A stretch of DNA of 34,080 nt, taken from IMG/VR virus record IMGVR_UViG_3300042898_000604, positions 1 to 34,080 of that record. One strand, written 5' to 3'. Each line of letters starts with the position of its first letter. Positions within the stretch are counted from its first letter, which is position 1. Position numbers and translations under genes: made by a program. Positions 24,601-32,600 of the stretch are shown piece after piece. Source of the stretch: a virus. A model generated the notes under the pieces. That model searched no databases. It worked only from the letters and a program-made list of their open reading frames with translations, and was not told the origin of the DNA.

Positions 24601-25725
24601 GTTCCATCTAATATTGAAAATACAATTACCGATATCAATAATGCAGTAAAAGACATAAGTGGTATTGCAGGTGCTGCATCTGCTATTGCTAAGGGGGATA
24701 TGACAGAATTAAGCAATGCTGCTAACGCTATCCAATCGGGTGCAAGCGCAGCTATGTCATCTGCATTGGCTAGTGGTATTAACAATTTACCAGGTGGAGC
24801 AAGAGCTATTTCTGCCGTCATGAATAATGCTGAAGGCGCCATTAACAGCTTACCGGGGACGGAGATGTTAGGAGACCTGGTTAAAAACTTACAGACCTCT
24901 GCTATTAACGAAGTGAGTAAGACTGTTGATGGAATAACAAATTCAATTAATAGCAAATTAGGCGGAGTATTAGGTAAAGAAGGCGGACTTACTAATCTGA
25001 TATCATCGGCATTACCTTTAGGTAAAGCAGCAGGATTATTGTCAGGGCTGTCAGCATTGGGTGCAGGCGGACCAGCTAAGGTCAAACTACCTACAATAAG
25101 TTTCAATACGTTTGATAGATTGGGAGTAGATTCTCAAGTTAAGACACTCTTGAGCAATCCTAAAATTCCAATACCTAACCTTGTCGGAGAAATCAAAGCG
25201 GGAGTGGTTAATCAGGTAGAACAGTTAATTAAGAAGAATAAAGACGCATTTAAGATTTTTGATGAGCTAGAAAACTGGGATCAAAAAATCAAAGAAGCAA
25301 CTGACAAATTATTTGAAGCAGAATCTAATTTCCCTGCCGGAGATAGAGGAATAGCATCAGCACAGGGTATATTAGATTCCATATTGAATGATTCGGAATT
25401 AGTATCATTACGCAAGAAAGCAGAATCGTTTGGTGAAAACGCAGTAGATGATGTTAGATCATTGATGTCATCTGCAAGTCAAACGGCAACAAATATGCTT
25501 AACAGTGCTAATTTAGGAAGTGCGGTTAGTACAATAAAAGCCAGTGCAATGGAAGTCATGCAGCAAACCAATAATAACCCAACGAAGAACACCGTGAAGT
25601 CAATCGCTGGTCAGGGTTCAACTGCAATTACACAGTTACAGGCTAGATCATCTTCTTCGCAGACAGATATCAATAATTCTATTGCAGGAATTATAGGACC
25701 ATCTGACAACACTACTTTCATATAA
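21613..25725 (+). CDS. 5: Baseplate hub spike protein, gp5/VgrG-like, without a lysozyme domain
   Basis: The 1370-residue product begins with a gp5/VgrG-type OB-fold domain (~28-135: YPVIGVVKDNIDPTRSGKIR, WQSPPDIGTKVLCIFAEAD and FYIGAIPEPEA). It continues with GHSIVMDDGDIIG near 258 and a stretch of short beta-helix repeats (~325-385, INFHADQHINFHASENMNIQ) that should form the membrane-piercing needle. T4 gp5 (575 aa) carries a T4-lysozyme domain between the OB fold and the needle; none is visible. The C-terminal ~900 residues are Ala/Gly/Ser-rich and mostly helical, with a Gly-rich segment (~756-797) holding a run of five Gly. TAGGAAAA precedes the ATG. The gp5 identity is good; the tail's function is unknown. 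Confidence 0.85.
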   Translation: MAEDVFKATGPLKSSKPSAGGGSTLEYPVIGVVKDNIDPTRSGKIRVQLEGATNSQSDNADGWKTVQYLSTYFGMVKPTAGQSGNGDYVSNPSAYGQWQSPPDIGTKVLCIFAEADPSRGFYIGAIPEPEALQMIPAIGCSDNVVPNEGEAQGLAGATRLPVTSINTNNKAQADSTNYLDAPKPVHSYTASIMSQQGIIRDPIRGPISSSASREAVSRVGWGVATPGRPIMEGGYNDENLPENLDSKNQEQLKVTARRGGHSIVMDDGDIIGRDQLIRIRTALGHQIMMSDDGQTLMILHSNGQSFIELGKEGTVDIFSTNSFNVRTQGDINFHADQHINFHASENMNIQAKNLHINTEEDFKMRSGQNLQLYSVENFTVKSLGAAAIKAGGQASFASSGMTFINGLKVNLNTGKSSVNPKKVPIITLITQTDTLHDEQKGFIAAPGKLLTVTTRTPAHYPWTNAGQGVDVKSTLDATKSLPVTPSSSVQKANQEGLASGAIAPAIATVASAPDTKTISKSMDKTVTNAVMGSVATSAATGIAKKAVTSGAAIVKSTGGVISGEGNIVAVGTYAQTPTQLVNANILKPGADTLINGLAQRAGATIESIMPTQLFTGKSGAVDLKSFISDTASQTTAVITTMQKAQNTLGKIGALTGKEASTQTAGIVAAAATVGLTSTINAVKSISGVATSAVNNIPGSLSATVSGALGSATSGITSEVNKVTGQITNVAGQLTGTLGQATNAIAAIGAGAAAAGLANKLGGLGGISNSIKGLSKGLGGLKGLGGKLGGLFGGGGGDGPSFTDLVESVKGPAGAAFTSIRDSLKPLQAGVPQNLTAIAKASAATIAGISSSASGIAGVGDQLLKSFVDQNSITSITDLNELIDNNTVAGITGSFRQIKAQLGSVGDSLSSQSADLINQFGALSTNTGGINIDLLSQFGGNAVSTVTSLSKALTNTPNLINGIPDNLGSIVNPMNTLNNIFNDINTDVTGIRSTSPLVPSNIENTITDINNAVKDISGIAGAASAIAKGDMTELSNAANAIQSGASAAMSSALASGINNLPGGARAISAVMNNAEGAINSLPGTEMLGDLVKNLQTSAINEVSKTVDGITNSINSKLGGVLGKEGGLTNLISSALPLGKAAGLLSGLSALGAGGPAKVKLPTISFNTFDRLGVDSQVKTLLSNPKIPIPNLVGEIKAGVVNQVEQLIKKNKDAFKIFDELENWDQKIKEATDKLFEAESNFPAGDRGIASAQGILDSILNDSELVSLRKKAESFGENAVDDVRSLMSSASQTATNMLNSANLGSAVSTIKASAMEVMQQTNNNPTKNTVKSIAGQGSTAITQLQARSSSSQTDINNSIAGIIGPSDNTTFI

Positions 25726-25732
25726 ATTAGGG

Positions 25733-25740
25733 ACTAAATA
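25733..25740 (+). promoter_or_regulatory. Late promoter octamer ACTAAATA immediately before gp25
   Basis: ACTAAATA ends 5 nt before the gp25 ATG (25746), so its expected start would coincide with the start codon. The same 5-nt spacing is seen at the 74-residue gene on the other strand. Confidence 0.5.
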
Positions 25741-25745
25741 ATACT

Positions 25746-26195
25746 ATGCCTCAGTACTATGGATATTCAAGCATCAATGCTAACAAACCCAAAACAACCA
25801 ATGCCATATCAGGAGTAGACGGGGGTCCAGGCGGCATAAGACAACCAATTTACTGGGGAAAGAAATTCACCTTAGTAGATGAGCAGCTAGTGATTCAAGA
25901 TTTTATTAATGCGTTCAATATTAGACAGGGTACTAAGGTAGGTAAACCAGGATATGGAACCACAATGTGGGACTTTGTGTTTGAACCAAATACGGCTGAC
26001 ATAGTACAGGCCATTCAAGCTGAAGTTCGTAGAGTTGCTTCCGCAGATCCAAGAATTCAAATTGCTAATATCAGCGTCTATCCAAAAGAGAATGGCATAC
26101 TAATTGAATTAGAAATGGCAGTTACTCCTTTTAATCAAGCACAATTAATATCAGTGTTCTTGAATCAGCAAACAGGCACTGCCGGACCGCAATAA
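25746..26195 (+). CDS. 25: Baseplate wedge subunit gp25
   Basis: gp25 is a baseplate wedge protein of the gp25/GPW family found in all contractile injection systems. The 149-residue length is close to T4 gp25 (132 aa). The domain (~38-140) contains LVIQDFINAFNIRQGTKVGK followed by PGYGTTMWDFVFEPNTADI, equivalent to the family's signature of an arginine/glycine turn followed by a W-x-F segment. The N-terminal ~35 residues are a Gly/Pro-rich extension. The ribosome binding site is weak (AGGGA about 12 nt from the ATG). It precedes gp6, its direct partner in the wedge. Confidence 0.9.
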   Translation: MPQYYGYSSINANKPKTTNAISGVDGGPGGIRQPIYWGKKFTLVDEQLVIQDFINAFNIRQGTKVGKPGYGTTMWDFVFEPNTADIVQAIQAEVRRVASADPRIQIANISVYPKENGILIELEMAVTPFNQAQLISVFLNQQTGTAGPQ

Positions 26196-26220
26196 GCTAA
26201 AAATCACGCTTTTTTAGAAT

Positions 26221-26228
26221 GATAAATA
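26221..26228 (+). promoter_or_regulatory. Late promoter octamer GATAAATA before gp6
   Basis: GATAAATA (then CT) lies 22 nt before the gp6 ATG in a 55-nt gap. Just upstream, CTAAAAA and TTTTTAG can pair to a weak AT-only hairpin that may mark the end of the gp25 message. Confidence 0.65.
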
Positions 26229-26250
26229 CTTTTAAAGAGTATGAATCATT

Positions 26251-29200
26251 ATGGCAACAAGTTCTAGACAATCTGCTTTGTTCGGTTTGAATGACTGGAA
26301 GACTATCTACCAAACCTTCAGTGAAGCTGACTTTAGAAGTTATGACTATGAAACTTTAAGAAAAAGTTTCATTGACTACCTGCAACTGTATTATCCCGAA
26401 ACATTTAACGACTACACTGAATCAAGTGAGTTCATCGCACTGCTTGATGTCATCGCATTTATGGGACAGGGTCTTGCTTTCCGTAATGACTTGAATGCTC
26501 GTGAAAATTTTATCGATACTGCTGAACGCCGTGACAGTGTTATCAAGCTTGCCAATCTTGTCAGCTACACACCAAAAAGAAATATCGCAGCACAGGGTTA
26601 CTTAAAGGTAACAAGCGTGTCTACTACTCAAAACATTTCTGACATTAACGGCCTAAATCTCAGTAACCAAACTATTCTTTGGAACGACCCTGCTAACCCT
26701 AATTGGTTAGAACAGTTTAACACCATCATCAATGCGACCCTAATCGATACTCAAAAAATAGGAAAGCCAGGCAATGTGCAAGATTTGCTAGGAGTAACTA
26801 CTGCTGAATACACGATGTCTATCCCTAATACTGTTTTGCCTATCGTGCCATTTGAAAGCACAGTTGATGGAGTCAACATGGGCTTTGAACTAGTAAGCGC
26901 AAGTTCGGTAGACACTGATTATGTGTACGAAATTCCACCTGCCCCATCTGGTCTATTCAACATTCTTTATAGAAATGATAAGTTAGGGTTTGGCAGCCCT
27001 CAAACTGGATTCTTCTTTTACTTCAAGCAAGGGTCGCTTACCACATATGATTTTTCTTTCCAGCAGCAAATTAGTAACCAAACGGCTGATATTGATGTGC
27101 AAGGAATCAACAACAGCGATACATGGCTGTATCAGGTATTGGAAAACGGTAGTCTATCGCAATGGACTCAGGTTGAAAATGTATATGCAGATGCATATTT
27201 GCAGACCGAATCATCAAGTAGAGCAATCTTTTCGGTTGACTCTAGATTTAATGATCAGGTTACCTATGTATTCGGTGATGGCGTATTCAGTGCTATCCCT
27301 GTAGGAAACTTTACTGCATATGTACGAGCAGGAAATGCGTTAAGCTACACGATTGATCCGCTAGAAATGGCCGGCGTTAGCGTAACATTTACATATTTGA
27401 GCAGAGTAAACAAGTTCGAAACTATTACTTTTAATCTAGAATTGCCTTTGCCGGTAAATACTGCACAGCAGCGTGAAGCACTAGATGAAATTAAACTTCG
27501 TGCTCCTACTCGCTACTACACACAGAACAGAATGGTCAATGGCGAAGACTATAATAACTTCCCATACACATTATACAGTTCAATTATTAAAAGTAAAGCA
27601 ATCAATAGATCAAGCATCGGTGTAAGCAAAAACTTAGACTTACTAGATCCTACTGGCAAGTATTCAAGTACTAACAGCTTTGGTAACGACGGAGCATTAT
27701 ATCAGGATGATAGTGATGGGTTCTTAACACTTACTATTAATACAACCAGTGACATCATTGCATTCTTTACTGATACACTATCAAGTGTGTTATCACTGAA
27801 TCGGGCAACACAATACTATATTCAAAATTACACAAGATATAATCTGCCGTCTAGTCCATCTAATCAAGTGGTGTATTGGAAAACTAGTAGCGTAGATACT
27901 GGTGCTGAGTCAGGATATGTGTTTACTGTTTCTGGTTCACTAGAACAACCACAGAGTGTAGGCACATTCAATACTACTAATTTAAAATACTTAACACCGG
28001 GCGCTATTCTGAAGTTCAATGCACCTGATGGTTATTATTTTGATCTTACTACAAATAGATTAGTCCCAGGTATTGCGCCTAGTAATGAGAACACATACAT
28101 TTGGTCTACTGTACTAAGTGTTGTCGGTGACGGTAGTAACAATGGAAGCGGTAGCTTTGCTAATGGAGCAGGTCCAATTAAAGTTAACGGATATGTTCCT
28201 TCAGGGGTAATCCTCACACAAATCATACCGGTCTTTGATAATTCGCTGTCTACTAATTTGATTCAAGAATGCTTGATTAAAATGGAATTGCAACAAGACT
28301 TTTCTTTAGTATTCAATAATAGTTTATTAGTAAATGAAGAACGCTGGTCAATCAGTTCATTCAATGATGCAAATTACTTTGTAAAGTTTGACTCTACCGG
28401 TGCAAATACTTACACTATTACCTATAAAGCATTGACATATTACTTTGGTAGTGTGGCTGACACAAGATTTACCTACAGTCCCAACGAGTTAGTGTACGAT
28501 CCTTTCTCTGGCAAAATCATACAAGACTTCATCAATGTGTTGGCAATTAATAGTCAGTTTGGTTCAAACTCATCTTTGGGTCTTGACATTAAAATGAATA
28601 TTTTAGGTCAGACAGTAGAAAGCGATGGGTATGTTAACGACTTTCAAGTTGAGGTTGCAACTACTGATGTCAATAATCGCCAATTAATATTGAATCCAGA
28701 TTATTTTAATGAGATTACCGGATATCAAAATAACAACATTAATGTAGGTGTTTATGTATTTTTCGAAACAGTACAGGATCCTATTAACTTAACTCGCCAG
28801 TATGTCATTCCATCTAGTGATGTCGTATATACCTATCCAAATAAAAGCCAAATAGAAGTCAACAAATATGACTATCCATTGGGCACTTTGTTCTATGCTT
28901 ATACAGAAAATAAGTTCTATAAGACAATACAAGATCAGACCAAAACAACTCCTGTCTATATTTTAACTGAACAGCTTCAATATTCAATGAAGCCAGGTCG
29001 TCAGGGACTTAGCTATCAGTACCGACACAATAGTAATAACACTACAAGAATTGACCCAGTGACAACTAATATTATTGACTTGTATGTGGTTACTCAGTCT
29101 TACTATACCGCATATCAGAATTGGATTGTGGACACCACAAATACTATTCCAGAACCTACTAGACCTACTATCGGCGAACTACAACAAGAATACGGGCAGA

Positions 29201-29622
29201 TTCAAAACTACAAAATGCTTAGTGACGCAGTTATAGTAAACAGTGTAGTATTCAAGCCTCTGTTCGGTGCTAAAGCAGATTCCGCGCTGCGTTCTACTGT
29301 TAAGGTTGTTAAAGCACCTAATGTAAACGCAAGTGATAGTGAAATTCGCAGCGCAGTACTTTCAGCCATGAATAACTATTTTAATATTAACTTTTGGAAT
29401 TTTGGAGACACTTTCTATTTCTCAGAACTCACTGCATATTTGCACGCAACTGTAGGAGAACTTATTAGTTCAGTCGTACTTGTTCCAAATGACCCATCTA
29501 TGAGCTTCGGAGATTTATATGAAATAAAATGTATGCCCTACGAAATTTTTGTTAATGCAGCAACAGCAAATAATGTGGTTGTGATCCCAGCTCTCACACC
29601 CGCCGAATTACAGGTAAGATAA
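26251..29622 (+). CDS. 6: Baseplate wedge subunit gp6
   Basis: gp6 forms the inner ring of the baseplate (related to gpJ of phage P2). The N-terminus is diagnostic: LRKSFIDYLQLYYPETFNDY followed by TESSEFIALLDVIAFMGQGL, then AFRNDLNARENFIDTAERRD and SVIKLANLVSYTPKRN (residues ~38-115). The LRAPTRYYTQNRMVNGEDY segment (~413) is the conserved gpJ-like region. At 1123 residues it is much longer than T4 gp6 (660 aa), with extra beta-rich material in the middle. An AAAGAG site precedes the ATG; an upstream ATG at 26241 is out of frame. Confidence 0.9.
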   Translation: MATSSRQSALFGLNDWKTIYQTFSEADFRSYDYETLRKSFIDYLQLYYPETFNDYTESSEFIALLDVIAFMGQGLAFRNDLNARENFIDTAERRDSVIKLANLVSYTPKRNIAAQGYLKVTSVSTTQNISDINGLNLSNQTILWNDPANPNWLEQFNTIINATLIDTQKIGKPGNVQDLLGVTTAEYTMSIPNTVLPIVPFESTVDGVNMGFELVSASSVDTDYVYEIPPAPSGLFNILYRNDKLGFGSPQTGFFFYFKQGSLTTYDFSFQQQISNQTADIDVQGINNSDTWLYQVLENGSLSQWTQVENVYADAYLQTESSSRAIFSVDSRFNDQVTYVFGDGVFSAIPVGNFTAYVRAGNALSYTIDPLEMAGVSVTFTYLSRVNKFETITFNLELPLPVNTAQQREALDEIKLRAPTRYYTQNRMVNGEDYNNFPYTLYSSIIKSKAINRSSIGVSKNLDLLDPTGKYSSTNSFGNDGALYQDDSDGFLTLTINTTSDIIAFFTDTLSSVLSLNRATQYYIQNYTRYNLPSSPSNQVVYWKTSSVDTGAESGYVFTVSGSLEQPQSVGTFNTTNLKYLTPGAILKFNAPDGYYFDLTTNRLVPGIAPSNENTYIWSTVLSVVGDGSNNGSGSFANGAGPIKVNGYVPSGVILTQIIPVFDNSLSTNLIQECLIKMELQQDFSLVFNNSLLVNEERWSISSFNDANYFVKFDSTGANTYTITYKALTYYFGSVADTRFTYSPNELVYDPFSGKIIQDFINVLAINSQFGSNSSLGLDIKMNILGQTVESDGYVNDFQVEVATTDVNNRQLILNPDYFNEITGYQNNNINVGVYVFFETVQDPINLTRQYVIPSSDVVYTYPNKSQIEVNKYDYPLGTLFYAYTENKFYKTIQDQTKTTPVYILTEQLQYSMKPGRQGLSYQYRHNSNNTTRIDPVTTNIIDLYVVTQSYYTAYQNWIVDTTNTIPEPTRPTIGELQQEYGQIQNYKMLSDAVIVNSVVFKPLFGAKADSALRSTVKVVKAPNVNASDSEIRSAVLSAMNNYFNINFWNFGDTFYFSELTAYLHATVGELISSVVLVPNDPSMSFGDLYEIKCMPYEIFVNAATANNVVVIPALTPAELQVR

Positions 29623-29630
29623 GTATATAC

Positions 29631-32600
29631 ATGGCTAGAATCAGAACATTAGACTTCCTCCCGGAAATTTTTCAAACACCAAACAACAGTGAGTTTTTGG
29701 CGGCTACGCTTGACCAAATTGTCAACCCTCCGAGTATTGAGCGTATTCAAGGTTATGTGGGTAGCAAGCTAGGTTATGGAATCAATGCAACCAATAACTA
29801 TGTTACTGAGCCAACAAAAATTCGTACCGATTATCAGCTAGATCCAGCAGTTGTCTTTACTAAAACAGATGAATCCGTAGCTCAAGATTTTATCAGCTAC
29901 CCCGGTATGATCGATGCTTTGAATCTTCAAGGAGCAGTGTCGGACAACAATAGTAGATTGTTTGAAAGTCAATTCTATTCTTGGGATAGTTTTACTAACC
30001 TTGACAAGTTAATCAACTACAACCAATATTATTGGCTACCTTTTGGTCCGCCCGCTGTAGCCGTCGGTTCGGCAACAGTATTCTCAGCACAAGATTATAT
30101 TGTAACAGATTTATCAAATGGTTATAATATTAGTGAATTAGGATCAGGTGCCGGTGCAGTAAATCCTACTCTTACTTTACTAAGAGGCGGTGTATATAAT
30201 TTCTCAGTAAATCAAAATAGTCAGTTTTGGATTCAGGGCGAGCCCGGCGTAACTGGATACAGTCCTGCTCAACCTAATCTTTATACTCGTGATGTGTTGG
30301 GTGTATCTAATAACGGTGCTAGTCAAGGCATAGTTACATTTGCTGTGCCCAATAAAGACGCACAAGACCAATTTAATTTCCCATTTAATACTACAGTAGA
30401 TGTCATTTCAGATGTGCCGTTCGATCAAATTAACGGTGCTAGATTAGCCGATCTTCCATCAGGGATAGACGGTGTAACCGGATTGAACGGTCTAACTGTT
30501 ATGTTTTATAACACCGGTGTAGTGAATGAAACTGGTTATGTGAGTGCATATTTTGGTGAAACTGAATACGATACTAATCTTGGTTTAGTTCCCGATACTG
30601 TAGCAACTATAGGCAGTTGCAATACTACATCATTCTCTATATCTGCTGGTACAACAGATTTGTTTTATGCAATCGATCCTAATACCGGAGTATTGATTTT
30701 TGCTCAACCAACTATTACTTTTGATAGCCCGGCATTTGGTGGAGTTATTCCTGGACAGGTGTACTATGTAAGTAGTGTTCTGAACTCTACTGACTTTACG
30801 ATTAGCCTAACCTTAGGTGGGCCTAATATCACATTGACTCCTGGTTCAGGAAGCATGCCAGCAAACATTAATCAAGGGTTGTATGAAGAAGGCTTCTATA
30901 CTTCGGTAAGTCAGAATTTTTATCAAGTAGAGTATGTCGGTAATCCTAGCGATCCAGTATTGCGTCTTAACCCAGCAGGGCTTGTACCAATCAATACTAG
31001 AATTACACCGCTATATGGTAGAGAATATATTGGATTATCCTTCTATAAGTCAGTGGGTGGCGGAATCTCGCAAATACCATATCTCAGTGCAGTCAAGGAT
31101 ATTTTGTATTATCAAGATAGCACAACTCCTAACAAGGTTGGCGTAATCCGCTTGATCGAAAGTAATGTTAAAAACACACTAGATGTTGAAACAGACATAC
31201 TTGGACAAAAAAACTTTACTTCAACTAACGGAGTAGTGTTCACTAATGGTCTTAAGGTATCGTTTGACGGAGATGTAGTCCCTGCTAGCTATCTTACTGG
31301 AGAATACTATGTTGAAGGAGTAGGAACAGCAATGCAGCTTGTTCCTGTTGAATCGCTAATATGTCCTGAAGATTTTACTACTGGGGTGTTTAACCCATAC
31401 GATGTTGCTCCATTTGATATTGGAAATTACGACAACAATTTGTTTGTTCCGGTCGACAAAGACTACATTACTATTGCTCGTAATAGTATAAGCAAGAATG
31501 CCTGGTCAAGAAGCAATCGCTGGTTCCACATTGATGTTATCAATGCTACTGCCTCATATAATAACAATCCTGCGTTGATTACTGAATTAGGAAATTACAA
31601 TAACAAAGCACTTCGTCCTATTATTGAATTTTATCCTAATCTTAGATTATTCAATTCAGGATCAGCTGGTAAAAATCTTATCGATTTTTATGACACTAGA
31701 CAAACTGATGCGTTAAGTGTAATTCCTGGAACAAAAGCGTACTATCCAGATGTAGAGACATATACTGCCTACACAGCAACTATTGCGCCAGCAATTGCAA
31801 CGACCTCAACCACAATTACTGTTGATGCAGATGATGTAACCGGGGCATTTCAAGTAGGAATGTATGTTGGTGATACTGATGCTATATTACCTACTAATAG
31901 CCAAATCACAAGCATTACTGGTACAACTACCTTAACAATCACAGTTGAATGGGAAAATGCAAAGACTTTTGCAGGAACAACCAATGCAAGTATTGTTGGT
32001 ACTGATACTACTGTAAATAATTATGAGGTGTTTTCCGGCTCAAGAATCATATTCAGCGAAGACACTACTACTGGTACAAAAAATAAAATCTTTGTAGTTG
32101 AATTGGCAGAAGTTATTGCTGGTCAAGGTCCAGTTATCACTCTCTCGCTTGCTGAAGATGCTGAAGTATTACCTGACGAACAAGTAGCTGTTCTTAGAGG
32201 CTATAATTATCAAGGTGATACTTTCTATTATAATGGTATTGACTGGAATCAAGCACAGCTAAAAATAACAGTAAATCAAGCACCTTTCTTTGATGTATTT
32301 GACGAAAACAACATCAGTTTCGGTGACACCGCAGTTTACAATAGCTCATCTTTCCAAGGCAACAAACTATTTTCTTACGGCTTCAGTGACACTACAATTG
32401 ATGATCCTATCTTAGGATTCCCGATTAGATTTTCTTCAATCGACAATGTAGGAGATATTAGTTTTGATGTTTCGTTGAACTTAGATACTTTTGATTATGT
32501 TGCTTTGGGTAATCCTATTACGCAAAAAGTCAACACCGGCTATGTGTATAACTATGATACTAGAACCGATTACAATAGACTATTAGGATGGGAAACTACG

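Noticed and set aside
24417-25106. 229-residue minus-strand ORF inside gp5
   Set aside because: Low-complexity shadow of the gp5 coding frame with no ribosome binding site or recognisable domain.
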